Assembly (NCBI GenBank): GCA_022578965.1
Contig: MU400545.1
Location: 1 to 64,000 of the forward strand
Reading direction: 5' to 3'
Length of the DNA: 64,000 bases
Source: Xylaria sp. FL1777
Taxonomy: Eukaryota; Ascomycota; Sordariomycetes; Xylariales; Xylariaceae
In this document: one piece after another, positions 1 through 11,180 of the stretch
Layout: every line of letters starts with the position of its first letter
Position numbering within the stretch: the stretch's first letter is position 1
The notes under the pieces: generated by a model
The model's database searches: none
Seen by the model: the letters and a program-made list of their open reading frames with translations, nothing else
What the model was told of the DNA's origin: nothing
Translations under genes and position numbers: made by a program

Positions 1-269
1 TAATATCTGTTTTATTGGGGTTTGGCATAACAATAATTTTAAACCCCCGGGCCCCCAAAAAAACAAACCCTAAAGGGTTATAATAATACCGCCCCCCCCC
101 CCCCCCCCCCACCAAAACCCAAATTGAGGTACATTACTCTATAGCATTGTAGTCGTTTTCGCTACTTCGTACAAGGGGCGTCTAGACATCTCTAGAATGA
201 GACAATAGACTTTCCATCTCGATAATGTTCGCGAGAGGTATTCAGAATTGCGACGTATCCCTGGAATTC
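1..269. other. Window edge, low-complexity and non-coding
   Basis: The first 120 bases are low complexity: C and A runs, and a C homopolymer of about 18 near 92-110 that looks like an assembly edge or poorly resolved tract. One CCCTAA-like unit occurs near 67-74, but there is no tandem telomere array. The rest, up to the stop codon of the YcsF gene at 270, is its 3' flank. I see no gene. Confidence 0.6.
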
Positions 270-1210
270 TCACCAACCCCTCTTAGCATTGATCTCATCA
301 ACGCCCTTCCGGCATGCCTTCGCGCTCTCGAGGGCAGTAGGCATATCCGAGTGAATGCAGAAGAGGAAAGGCTCGCCATTAAAGCCCATCTTGAAAACCG
401 ACCCCTCATTGTCCGCCACAGAGTCTTCGAGGCCGATGGAAAGGGTTCGTGAGTAGATCTCATCCACCGTTGCCACCTTGCTCTCGCCTGCCGGCAGCAG
501 CTTTTTCTCCTTGCTGTACTGGAGATCAGTATAAGCTTCCTCGATGAAGAGGAGTCCGTATTTCTCGCACATGGCCCCCTGGTGCTCTGTACCCTTGGAC
601 CCGAAGACAGGTACGCCAAATACAGCGCACGCCCGCAGGACGGCATCCATGATTTTCAGGTCTCGCTGCATGTAGAAGAACAGTTCGCCGTGCGGCTTGA
701 TGTGGTTCAGAGGCACTCCTTCGGCGTCCAGCATTGCCTTCAGTGCGCCGACTTGGTATAATATCATCGCATACATGTCGTCGGGATGGACCTCTATCTT
801 CCGCCGTCCAAAGCCGAACAGGTCTGTGACCGGTGTTTAGCTGCCAGCATCAAATACGAATCGATCAAGGTATTGCGGCTCGCCGGATGCACTCACCTTG
901 GAGTCCTGGGTGTGCACCGATTTTGACTCCGTGCCTCTTTGCTAACCGGATCGTGTTCAGCATCATAGTGGGATCTCCGGCATGAAAGCCGCAGGCAATG
1001 TTGGCGTAGTCGATGAGCTTAACAAGCTCGGAATCTGGACCCTGATTGTAGGAATACGCCAATTGCCATTAGTGAGGACTCTGAGTTGGATAGCTACACC
1101 GTTGACTGCAGTCTCATTCCGTTTCTTGTTGTGCCACATACCATTTTCCACTTCCCAAAGCCCTCTCCCATATCGCAGTTGATGCCGATCTTCTTCAAAT
1201 ACCCTGTCAT
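270..1210 (-). CDS. LamB/YcsF family protein, PxpA-like 5-oxoprolinase subunit A
   Basis: Three exons on the minus strand: 1210-1142, 1041-897 and 823-270, giving 255 residues, the usual length for this family. Visible motifs are [10 protein letters not shown] near the N-terminus, [12 protein letters not shown], then [15 protein letters not shown], which reads across the second junction, and HIKPHGELF. Both introns are GT-AG and keep phase. In bacteria this family is PxpA, which with PxpB and PxpC hydrolyses 5-oxoproline to glutamate using ATP. The gene is divergent from a fusion protein containing PxpB/PxpC-like (KipI/KipA) domains, with about 650 bp between start codons, so joint regulation and a shared pathway are likely. 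There is no signal peptide, so it is probably cytosolic. Family assignment is firm; the substrate in this fungus is inferred. Confidence 0.9.
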
Positions 1211-1865
1211 TCTCGCTGGTTGCTTGGTTCGAGTAAGAAATTCGTGTACTGCCGTTGTTTGTGGACACTGGTATGAAGAATCTATCTTGAACCGGTGTTA
1301 TGTGACGTATAGACTTGTGAGGGGTGTAGAGTATTGCTCCTGTGTGACGAGATACCTACAGCTATGTTGAATGGTCGGTCATATGACACATGATTCGGGC
1401 AGGTATACTACTATTTCTGGTACTCTGTTTACTGAGGAGGGTGTCTTTAACGAACAACTTCTGCGCCCATCATAACTCTACACGTAATCGGCAGACCTTA
1501 TCTCTTATTACTGAACCTATGTCATCGATACGTCTCTCCCGAGCTCGTGCCTCCACCCGGAAACAAGTCTGGTCGCATATAGCGGGCCGCTGGGTGCTGT
1601 AGCTATTGGAGTGGGGAGGCGATGTTCCTCGGACCCTTGAAGAATACTACGAGGAACTATCCAGCTCACCGACGCCACTAGATAAGCTGGATGGTTGCGC
1701 CAATCTCCAACAGCTATGCCCCGACAAAGCACCTGCAGTCCGAGCGGCAGCTTTGATACGGGTTATCGCTTGATAGATACCCATCGTCTATAGGTACTCC
1801 TATATTCGACCGATGGCTTGGTCAGTCAAGCAAGCTATGTCAATGTTACAGCAAGGACAATCATG
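1211..1865. promoter_or_regulatory. Divergent promoter region of the YcsF gene and biotin-enzyme gene
   Basis: About 650 bp separate the two start codons. I see no coding exon of either gene here and no clear TATA element. It presumably carries the regulatory sites of both divergent genes. Confidence 0.45.
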
Positions 1866-4800
1866 ATGCCCTCACCGTTAGCAAATATCACCAAGTTGTT
1901 GATTGCCAATCGTGGCGAGATTGCAGTTCGATGCATCCGTGCCGCTCGGTCCCTCGGGGTCACGAGTGTCGCTATCTATACCGTCTCGGATGCCACATCA
2001 CTACACGTAAAGCTTGCTGATGAAGCTGTCCAGCTCGCTGGCGACGGCACATCGGGTTACCTGGATATGTACGTCTAAGGATCTCGGCTGCTTGGCTTGG
2101 GACACTCGTGAGACTTGTAACTAACAGGAACAAAACTACTTGTGACAGAGACGATATCCTTCGGATTTGCGCCCAGTGCTCTACCGACGCTGTAATCCCT
2201 GGTTATGGGCTTTTGAGTGAAAACGTCACTTTCGCGCAGAGTGTCTCTGATGCGGGTATGGTGTTCGTTGGCCCAACGCCTCAGTCCATCAAAGAGATGG
2301 GCTTGAAACATCATGCAAGAGAAATAGCACAAAAAGCCAAGACACCCATAATTCCGGGAACAGGCTTGTTGAGCTCAGAAGATGAAGCATTAAATGCAGC
2401 TGAGCGTCTAAGGTACCCAGTAAGACACGACCCGAGATAGTCACAAGAGGACTTTTGCTAAGTGGAAGTCTTAGGTGATGCTCAAGGCAACTGGCGGCGG
2501 GGGCGGAATGGGCCTGCAGATATGTCATTCCACAGAAGACATACACCATGCATTTCAGACGGTCCAGAATAGTGGCGAGAGATTGTTTAAAAATACGGGC
2601 GTATTCCTAGAAAAGTATTATCCCCGAAGTCGACACGTTGAGGTTCAAGTTTTTGGTAATGGCAGTGAAATCATTCACTTCGGCGAACGGGAATGCAGCA
2701 TCCAAAGACGGCATCAGAAGGTAATTCTTCATCGATCATATTTAGAAAGACTACCATCTGACCATTTCGCCTCCTAGATCATCGAAGAATGTCCTAGCCC
2801 ATTTGTCGAGGCCCATCCGGGTCTTCGACAGACACTGACGGACTGTGCAATCAATTATGCATCGATACTCAAGTACAAATCGGCCGGGACTGTCGAGTTC
2901 CTCGTCGATGATGACACCGCGGATTTCTTCTTCCTAGAGATGAACACAAGATTACAAGTCGAACATGGCATCACGGAGCTATGCTATGATGTTGACATCG
3001 TGGCGTTGATGCTGCGTCAAGCCGACCTCGAGAAAGGAGGGTCCGGTGGATTGCCGTCTGCCGAATTACGGGCGCTACAGAAGACTGCTCCCTCCGGTTG
3101 TGCCATTGAAGTTCGAATCTACGCCGAAGACCCATATCGCAACTTTGCACCCAGTCCAGGTTTCTTCCAGGAAATACGATGGCCTCCGGCAGAAGACGCC
3201 AGGGTAGATACATGGATACAGCCGGGACAGAATGTTAGTTCACACTACGGTATGCGATCCCATTCCTCAAGAAACTCTTCGCATTAGATTCTAACGCCTA
3301 GCAACAATCGTCTTAGATCCTCTGCTCGCTAAGGTAATGGTGCATGCGCCCACAAGACAGCAGGCAGTGACGAAGATGAGCCGTGTCTGCTCGTCTGGCG
3401 TTGCTCTGAGAGGTCCTAACACTAACCTTGATTTCGTGGAAGCGATAATGAGGTCCGAAGTATTTTCTCAAGGACTGACGCTGACAACCTTCCTTGACAC
3501 TCACTTTTCTTACAAGCCGCATGGGATTGACGTGATTTCGGGTGGTACCTATTCAACCATTCAGGACTTCCCGGCACGCCCTTCTATCGGGTATGGAGTG
3601 CCGAAAGGCGGACCCATGGACAGCATCTCCTCGCGTATTGCCAATCTTCTTGTCGGAAATCCCATAACTACCGAAGTGCTCGAGATCACCTTGGTCGGAC
3701 CGGAGCTCCTTTTCACCTGCGCGTCAATGGTTGCAGTCTGTGGCGCTGATAGCTCTGTTACTTTAGAGGGCCAGACACGACCACTGTGGTCATCTTTCTT
3801 CGTGCAAGCAGACCAAACGCTCAAGATTGGTTCCGTCACAGGTACTGGCTGTCGGATGTATCTGGCAGTTCGAGGAGGGTTTACTAACATACCATCGGTG
3901 TTCGGGTCTAAATCGACCACTCCAAGCTTGAAATATGGTGGTCTTCAGGGAAGACCCCTACGCACGGGGGATTTCTTGTTCTTACAGAGTCCCGACTCAA
4001 ACTATACAACACAAGACGAGGCGTTTTCTCTGCCCTCTCACATTGTTCCAGACATGGGTAATAAAGAAATCTACGTCCTTCAAGGTCCTCATGATTCAGA
4101 GGAAATTATGACGGCAGATGACAGACAGAAGCTGTATGATTCTCAGTGGAAGGTCAGTCACAACTCGAGCAGGGCTGGTATCCGGTTGCTAGGCCCAAAA
4201 CCAGATTGGGCGCGACGGAGTGGAGGGGAAGCTGGCTCGCATCCGTCGAATTATTTAGAGTACTACCTTCTTTCGGTCTCTTCTGACGGTTTTATCGCTA
4301 ATGAAAACACAGCTATGGGTATCCGTCTCCCGGTGGAATGAACTGGGGAGGAGACTCACCCTGTATATTCACTGCCGACAGTCCTAACTTCGGAGGATTG
4401 GTTTGCTCTTCAACAGTGATTTCCGCGGATCTGTGGAAGCTTGGGCAACTTAAGCCGGGCGACACTATTGTATTGACCCCGGTGTCCCTTGAAGACGCCG
4501 TCAAGCAAATCCGCCTAGTGGACGAGTACCTGTCGATCATCCAGCAAGTCATAGCAACGAAGAAAGCCACCCCTGACAGATTCCCACATAGAATTGCTCG
4601 CGCACCTGTTATGCCAAGTTGTTCTATTTTAAAATTAATTCTGCCCTCTGATCAGGTTGTATTACGCCCGCGAATCACTTATCGACAAGTACGCATTGAA
4701 CCTACAGAGCCCCTTTTGTGTTGATGTAAAAATTGACTCAATCTCAGGGCGGAGATAAATTTCTCTTGATAGAAATGGGTGGTCAATCAGCCAGCGTGCA

Positions 4801-5953
4801 CGTTATTGCTCGCCTCAAGGTCTTAATGGAAAGATTGAAGTCTCAAATTGAAGCTAGATTGCTCTTCACACCCCATGTCTCGTCACTGATGATCGAATAC
4901 AATCCCCTTGAGATATCTCAAGGCGAACTGTTAAAGCGAGTCGACGAAATAGAGGGGCAGATCACTACTACACTTGACATGATCATACCATGTCGTGAAA
5001 TCCGGCTTCCTCTGGTAATGGACCATCCAGATATCGACAAGTGCATTCAACGCTATATCGAGACAACCAGAAATAAGGCCGTCTATCTTCCTGATAATTT
5101 GGAGTATATCAGGAGATGCAATGGTCTATCCTCTCGTCGGGCGGTCTTCGACATGATATTGCAGACGGAATTCATGGTACCGGCGGTGGGCTTCCTATGT
5201 GGCACACCCATGTTTTATCCGCTCAATCCCAAGGCCATCACATGCCAAAAATACAATCCCACTAGAGTATATACGCCGGGTGGTACTATTGGATTAGGCG
5301 GCTCGCTTCTGTCTGGCTATGCAATCGAGCAGCCCGGAGGTTACATGATGGGTGCGAGAACTTTAGAGATGTGGGATACCTTTGGCACTAAGCCTGGATT
5401 CACCCCTGATCAGCCGTGGCTTCTAAACCCGTTTGACAAGGTTACTTTCTACGAAGTCGGCATCGAAGAATATGATCTGCTTGCCCGAGACTACTTTGCT
5501 GGGAGACACAAATGGCAGGTTACAGAATCAGCCTTCGATGTTCGCAAAAGCTACGAGAGGTTTCTCGTTGCTCAGAATGACCCCGAGGTCATAGAATTCA
5601 AGAGAAAACGACTTGAAGCACAAGAGGAGCAAGAGAGAATTGAGGAGGTACTCTATTCCGAGTGGACTGCTGCTAACGCAGCACTTAATGTGGCCGTCGA
5701 TGGAGTGGATGAGAGCGAAAACAATGTCTCTATCTCGTCACCGATGGCTGCAAACGTGTGGAAGATTGAAGTTCGGGTGGGAGACACCGTTGAACCGGGG
5801 CAGGTGGTTGCGATCTTGGAAGCTATGAAGATGGAAGTCAAGGTGCTTGCGCCGAACGAAGCGCAAGATTGCCAGATCTATGCAATTTTAAAGAAAGAAG
5901 GAAGTGTTGTAGATGCTGGTGATGTTCTTGTCTTAGTGCGGAAATCTACGTGA
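1866..5953 (+). CDS. Biotin carboxylase-KipA-KipI-BCCP fusion (urea carboxylase-like, no amidase)
   Basis: Seven exons keep phase: 1866-2068, 2149-2419, 2475-2720, 2778-3249, 3317-4259, 4313-4688 and 4748-5953, giving 1238 residues. Domain order: biotin carboxylase, about residues 1-465 ([15 protein letters not shown]-grasp [34 protein letters not shown]); KipA/AHS2 carboxyltransferase, about 470-835 ([33 protein letters not shown]); KipI/AHS1, about 850-1130 ([22 protein letters not shown]); and a C-terminal biotinyl domain with the EAMKMEV acceptor site near residue 1195. This is the architecture of urea carboxylase. The N-terminal amidase of urea amidolyase (DUR1,2) is absent, and no allophanate hydrolase lies nearby. 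The partner is instead a YcsF gene, so an ATP/biotin-dependent lactam (5-oxoproline-like) reaction is as plausible as urea carboxylation. An upstream in-frame codon at 1818 could add 16 residues; 1866 was chosen because the conserved domain follows at once. Confidence 0.88.
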
Positions 5954-6221
5954 GACGAGAATTAGTTTGGAATGAATGGTAATTCTCTAAGACCATACCT
6001 AATGTGTAACTAGGTACCTAATACAAGAACTACGACCTGTAGGTATAGAAGGCAGGAACGACCATTTGGAAACTCCTGATCTAGAATTGCTCCTTCCACT
6101 TCCCAAACCGTCTTTTGAACCTGGCACCTGAGCTGCTTCCTTATAAAGCAGCTAAGAGTCTCCGGAGGCCGACTCGTCTTCCCTTCCGCATTAAACCGAA
6201 TAAAGAAACCAACTGCCCAAT

Positions 6222-7571
6222 ATGGATTCCCAGTGCGAGGCAGTCCAGCCCAGTCCTCACAAGGAACTTGGTGATAAGATTGTTAGAGATGCAAGTAAAG
6301 TTGACCCTGAAATCCAACGCGATCCCGAGAGGGCAACAGAGACTCCCTCCGAATATTCACCTTCGTCTCCAGATGGACGACTTGTGGCATGGCTTCAAGT
6401 TGTCGCAGGTTTCGTCATCAACTTCAACACATGGGGAATCGTCAGCTCATTCGGCGTCTTCCAGAGCTACTATGAGTCCGGCGTGCTGTTCAAGGCATCC
6501 TCGTCGAACATATCCTGGATCGGTAGCGTCCAGAACTTCTTGCTCCAATTGCTCGGCATCATCGCAGGACCAATCTATGACAGGGGTTACCTTCGTCAGC
6601 TTCTCTTCACAGGCAGCTTGCTAGTAGTACTCGGTTTTATGACTCTCTCCTTAAGCACCAAGTATTATCAAGCATTTCTCTCTCAGGGTGTGGTCATCGG
6701 CGTCGGCGCCGGCCTGCTATTCGCACCCACCATATCGCTGGTATCGACCTATTTCACCACCCACGCCGGCCTCGCTCTTGGCATCGTATCTTCAGGGTCT
6801 TCGCTCGGCGGCATCATCTACCCGGTCGTCCTTTCCAGACTGATTCCGCGAGTCGGCTTTCCGTGGGCTGTGCGAGCCGTTGGCTTCATCATACTCGTTA
6901 CTTTCGCAATTCCACTAGCCGTCATGCGCATCCGCATCCGCACTCCTAAGCCCCGCGCATTGCTCGACTGGTCGGCATTTCGTGACGCTCCTTTCATGGT
7001 CTTCGTTCTCGGCATGTTCTTCAGCTTTATCGCCATTCCCATTGTTAGCTTCTACATCTCATTCTACCCGCTCAACCGTGGCTTCACCGATCAGAGTCTC
7101 GCATTTTACATGGTAGCCATCTTCAACGCCGGGTCGGTCTGCGGGCGTATTCTGCCCAACGCGCTATCCGACCGTATAGGGGTGTTCAATACCCTGGCAC
7201 CACCAACTGTGCTGCTTGGCGTCGCCATGATCTCTCTTATTCGCGTGTCTGGCGCGCCAGGGATGATTGCAGGCACTGTTGTCGTTGGTTTTCTCAGCGG
7301 CGTTGTTGTTGCGCTACCACCTGTGTGCTTCGGCGTGCTCACCGAGAATAAGTCCTTAATCGGCACCCGTGTAGGAATGGGCTTCGCGATGGCCGGATTC
7401 GGCTTGATACTTGGCGGGCCGGCTGCTGGCGGCATCCTCCGCGCCACCACGAATCCGTTGGAGTGGACCGGTGTTTGGGTGTACGGGGGCTTAGCGGCAT
7501 GTGTGTCGGGAATGGCCCACGTCTGTGTCCGAATTATGAAATCAGGACTCAAATTAGGTGTGAAGGTTTAA
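6222..7571 (+). CDS. MCT-like major facilitator transporter
   Basis: Single exon of 449 residues. A hydrophilic N-terminus of about 45 residues (DPERATETPSEYSPSSPDGR) leads into a DGRLVAWLQVVAGF first helix. About 12 membrane segments follow, with a central cytoplasmic loop of basic residues near 230-245 (RIRIRTPKPR). The DG-rlvAW start, GxGxGLLFAPTISLVSTYF and SDRIG are typical of fungal monocarboxylate-transporter-like MFS permeases (Mch family). It lies 268 bp downstream of the biotin-dependent fusion gene on the same strand. A role importing the carboxylate or cyclic amide processed by that enzyme and the YcsF protein is a reasonable inference; the substrate cannot be read from sequence. 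Confidence 0.88.
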   Translation: MDSQCEAVQPSPHKELGDKIVRDASKVDPEIQRDPERATETPSEYSPSSPDGRLVAWLQVVAGFVINFNTWGIVSSFGVFQSYYESGVLFKASSSNISWIGSVQNFLLQLLGIIAGPIYDRGYLRQLLFTGSLLVVLGFMTLSLSTKYYQAFLSQGVVIGVGAGLLFAPTISLVSTYFTTHAGLALGIVSSGSSLGGIIYPVVLSRLIPRVGFPWAVRAVGFIILVTFAIPLAVMRIRIRTPKPRALLDWSAFRDAPFMVFVLGMFFSFIAIPIVSFYISFYPLNRGFTDQSLAFYMVAIFNAGSVCGRILPNALSDRIGVFNTLAPPTVLLGVAMISLIRVSGAPGMIAGTVVVGFLSGVVVALPPVCFGVLTENKSLIGTRVGMGFAMAGFGLILGGPAAGGILRATTNPLEWTGVWVYGGLAACVSGMAHVCVRIMKSGLKLGVKV

Positions 7572-7602
7572 TATGGCGATAATAGATAGTCTCAAAGGCA
7601 CA

Positions 7603-7835
7603 CTAGAGGCCCTTCTCGATGATTTCCGGCACAGTGAAGTCAACAGTGGTATGGTCATACCATTCTGGCAGATTTCACTCCCGGCTCCTTTTGTCGTGTG
7701 ATAGGAAAACCAAACTTCGTTATGGAAATTAAGGTCGAACTCGATGCCCTCGTGCACGAAGCGCTGCATGACTGTTCTGCTCATCTTGCCCATAGCGTGG
7801 TCACTTTCCCAAGTGTAAGGCTTAATTAAGCACAC
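7603..7835 (-). pseudogene. C-terminal gene relic, family not recognised
   Basis: The minus strand encodes protein-like sequence: SRTVMQRFVHEGIEFDLNFH, then after an interruption WYDHTTVDFTVPEIIEKGL followed by a stop. The two pieces are in different frames, with a CAG acceptor at 7667-7665. No upstream exon or good start codon precedes them; the reading frame begins without an ATG beyond MGKMSR. I read it as the 3' end of a gene whose front has been lost, or a very small gene with an exon I could not place. Function unknown. Confidence 0.3.
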
Positions 7836-9332
7836 TGCTTTCTAGTGAGGATTCGGATAAACAAGGAATAACGTTGAATGAAACCTCGCACGATATATAA
7901 ATGAAGTCTCCGCTAGCCTAGACCATTTTCTGCTGCTCTATGCTGCGTCGTCAAATGAGAGCATGGTCATGTCCTATCAAGTCTCTTTCAAGGGCTCGAA
8001 TCTACCGGGTAGACTTCTACTTCGTAAATGCTGCAAATATCGTCATAATTAGTATGGTATGTCAGCCATGGTTTCTCTTAGTCATGCCGAGGGCAAGAGG
8101 TTTCACGAGGGTGATATGGCGAAATGAGCGTGAATGTGATGCTCATAGTTAATACCGCGTTGAGTGAAAGGGGATTAGTTGGAAAGGACCAGCCACATCA
8201 ATGCACATCCTCACTTCACGTTTGTTTGGACTCGGTCAAATATATGTTTTATGAAACTGTGAATATTGGCCGTCATTAGGTAACCTTTATATAATTTTGG
8301 GAAGCGCGGCTTGATTACGAGACGGTTTCATTTCCGAGCTGTTGTATAAAGTAGTATTGGTATGGGGTCCTTTCGATCATTACTTGATTATGTAAGTGAG
8401 TGGTCGGGATTTTCTTGACAAGCCAGACTAGTCTAGATTCCGGCTAGTGTAGGAATGAATCCCCCAATTTTTGTCTTCGGCTGATACCCGGCTCCTTATC
8501 TGGGCAAAAGCACCCGTCATTGGACCAACCTCGCGCGCTTGACTTGATCCATCGGACACGGATCGGGTGCAGGGCGGCTATCTGTAGTGTGATGCTCGAC
8601 GTGATTGGGCGGCTGGGAGCCCCACCGCCTGCACCCGGCCGTCTATTTTTGTGGCCGGGCGAATCAAACCACTGATCTCCTCTCGACGGCTCTTCTCCCT
8701 TCCTTTTTGTCGAACGCCCATGTCGGTAGCTTGCTCGCACCGCGGTTTTCACTGGGAGGGGCCCTGCTACCCTGAAGGTGACTATGCAGCGGAGGTCGAC
8801 ATGAGGGCTCCCAGTGGTCGTCCGTGATTAATAACCCCACCGTCGACGGCGTCCAAGGCGCTTAAGCCAATGCCATGCGCCGACAATGGACATTGCGAGC
8901 GAACATCACCGCCGCCAGCGTGCCTCGCTGCCTGTGTGCATGTGCGCCATGCAGGGCTGTACTGGGGTCGAGCACGCTGGGCGCTCCGCTGCGGTGGTAT
9001 ATACATCTTCTTCGTGCCTCCTAGTCTACCGAGAGCCTGGGGAAGGATTCCCATTTTCTCGCCACCTTTTTAGAATCCCACCAGTTTGTTGGTAGCACAA
9101 CCACTCGAGAAGCGGACGGGTGTTTGTGCCTCCTCCTTCCGTGCTATTTTTGCAACTTGGTCATACTTTGTGGCATCGTGAGCGTTGGTTATGACCCGAC
9201 AGGACGGGCTTCTAACACCGACAGACGAATCAAGCCCCGCCGACAGGCCAGGGAGGACGAGTGATAAATTTGGAACGGACATCTATTTTTGCTGGGCATA
9301 GAATTGGAGGATATAATAAGCCGGGCAGCAGC
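7836..9332. other. Intergenic, no convincing gene
   Basis: About 1.5 kb. Open frames between 8440 and 9300 on both strands are short, with unstructured Arg/Pro/Gly-rich translations and no recognisable domain. The last few hundred bases are the upstream flank of the gene starting at 9333; I see no clear TATA box. Confidence 0.5.
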
Positions 9333-11180
9333 ATGTCGTCGTCGAATGCGCCCTCGGGGGGGTTCTCTCTCTTCCCAAGCGCAAGTATCTCCAAAACCCC
9401 GCCGAGGAAGACGACGCCCCGGCCGCGCGCAAGTACGCCGCAGTCACCACGAGGACGCGGCCCGTCTGTAGATATGTCGCCGCCACGGAATGGCCGACGT
9501 ACACCGGAGGGCTTAGCGGAGTATGTAATTGATGGGACACCACCGGAAGCTAATGAATTCCGGATGGCGCCTAATAATCCATTTTATCAGGGCCAAGCTG
9601 GCCCCCTCAGACAAAATTCTGCCTCTCCGGTACCTAACGTCCCACCGAAGGACATCCCGCCGAGGACGACTACAGCATTATCAGGAGCGAGCACTTTCAT
9701 TGGCCGAAGTCCCAGTGAAAGATCACGGAGTTCAATAGCCAAGCGGCCTTGGGAAGATATACCAGCACCTGTATCTGAGAGGGAGACGGCCATACGCTCG
9801 ATATTTCCCCAGTATGACCACACATTACCATTCGACCAGCAAAACTACTATCCTACCCAGGCAAGCCCAACTCATATCCCAAGGACGGTCATTAGCAGAC
9901 AGTCCCACATACCACAACAGATAGAACCGAGGAGTCCACCAATCCGAAGTCCCGTGCGGAGTCCGTTGAGCGCAGGGTCTACTCAGCGCTGGCCGAGGCG
10001 ACAGAACGAGCCACCCGTGATCCCGCCCGTGAGCACAACCGAGGAGCTTCGCGACTACTGGAAGGCGGCGAACGGGTGGAAGGCCTCGGGTCTCGAGGGG
10101 CGGACGTTCTGCATGAAGCTGCTCCCGGAGAAGGACACGCCGATCTACACGCTGACGTCGCGGACGCAGCAGCCGCTTTACCACATGCGGATCGACCCGA
10201 CGTCGGCGTCGGCATACGTGACGCTGAGCCGGCACGACCCCAGCAAGCCATGCAAGGACAGGGACCCGACCGAGGCGTCGCGGAGCTCCACGGGCCTCCT
10301 GAGCGCGCTCCGCGAGGCCGAGGGTAAGCAGCCCTGGCAGGAGGCGCTGGTCACGACGCTGGAGGAGCCCTCGCGCCGCCTACCCCCGAACGACGGCCTC
10401 GTGGCCCTGCTGTACCCCAGCGCGGCAGCCAAAGTAGCGGTGGAGCGGCCGTACGACGTGGCGGCAGTGGCGGCGGCAGAGCGCGAGTGCGCGCGCCTCG
10501 TCTGGGACGAGGACAGCGCCAACTACTTCCTCGCGCACCCGGCGGTGGCGACGCCGTTCTGCATAACGGTCGAGCGGAGCCCCGCGTGGAGCCGCACCGA
10601 GTACACGATCGAGCACATCGAGTCGCCGCAGCACCTCGGCCGGCTGACGCGCGACGGCACCGGCGAGGGCTGGATGGAGCTCGACACGCTCGTCGCCGGC
10701 CGCATCGAGAGCTACTACGTGCTGGACGTGGCGGCGGCGGCGCTGCTGCTCGTGGCGCGGCTCGACGAGAGGAACGTGCTCGTCGAGCAGTTCGCGCCCC
10801 CGCCCGCCGCGCATCTGCGTCCCGAGCAGGAGGCGCCGCCGCGGTCGCCGTTCCAGCGGAGCGGGAGCGGTGGCGGCTTCAGCTTCGGTTTCGGTGCCAA
10901 GGATAAAGACAAGAAGAGCAGCAAGAAGAAGAAGAAGCAGCAGAAGCCCGGGCGCTTCGAGGTCTTCGAGCTGGATCTGGAGAGCCAGGCCAGCAGCCTC
11001 GGCGCCAAGCTCGACGTCAAGGAGTCCGACCGCGACAAGCTCCCCGGCACCACGCGCACCATCATCAAGCTGCTCGGGTTCGCCTTCAAGTGCGTCATCT
11101 GGGCGCTCACGCTCGCCTTCAAGGCTGCCATGGCCATCATCGTCGGGCTGACCAAGTGCATCACCAGCGACAAGCTGTAG
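9333..11180 (+). CDS. Conserved fungal protein with disordered N-terminus and C-terminal hydrophobic helix
   Basis: Single exon of 615 residues. ATG 9333 was chosen because MSSSNAPSGGFSLFPSAS is a familiar opening of a conserved Pezizomycotina family, which some databases mislabel acetylserotonin methyltransferase-like. Residues 1-230 are Pro/Ser/Arg-rich and disordered, with repeated SPP/SPR dipeptides that could be phosphorylated. A globular part of about residues 235-500 follows (TEELRDYWKAANGWKASGLE, FCMKLLPEKDTPIYTL). Next come a basic Lys-rich stretch (KDKKSSKKKKKQQKPGRFEVF) and a hydrophobic/amphipathic end (LLGFAFKCVIWALTLAFKAA) that may attach it to membranes. No catalytic motif is visible. 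The coding strand becomes sharply more GC-rich after about 10,000. Confidence 0.8.
   Translation: MSSSNAPSGGFSLFPSASISKTPPRKTTPRPRASTPQSPRGRGPSVDMSPPRNGRRTPEGLAEYVIDGTPPEANEFRMAPNNPFYQGQAGPLRQNSASPVPNVPPKDIPPRTTTALSGASTFIGRSPSERSRSSIAKRPWEDIPAPVSERETAIRSIFPQYDHTLPFDQQNYYPTQASPTHIPRTVISRQSHIPQQIEPRSPPIRSPVRSPLSAGSTQRWPRRQNEPPVIPPVSTTEELRDYWKAANGWKASGLEGRTFCMKLLPEKDTPIYTLTSRTQQPLYHMRIDPTSASAYVTLSRHDPSKPCKDRDPTEASRSSTGLLSALREAEGKQPWQEALVTTLEEPSRRLPPNDGLVALLYPSAAAKVAVERPYDVAAVAAAERECARLVWDEDSANYFLAHPAVATPFCITVERSPAWSRTEYTIEHIESPQHLGRLTRDGTGEGWMELDTLVAGRIESYYVLDVAAAALLLVARLDERNVLVEQFAPPPAAHLRPEQEAPPRSPFQRSGSGGGFSFGFGAKDKDKKSSKKKKKQQKPGRFEVFELDLESQASSLGAKLDVKESDRDKLPGTTRTIIKLLGFAFKCVIWALTLAFKAAMAIIVGLTKCITSDKL

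Noticed and set aside
1866..5953. Annotation as full urea amidolyase (DUR1,2)
   Set aside because: No amidase (allophanate hydrolase) domain is encoded in the gene or beside it, so only the carboxylase-type part is supported.
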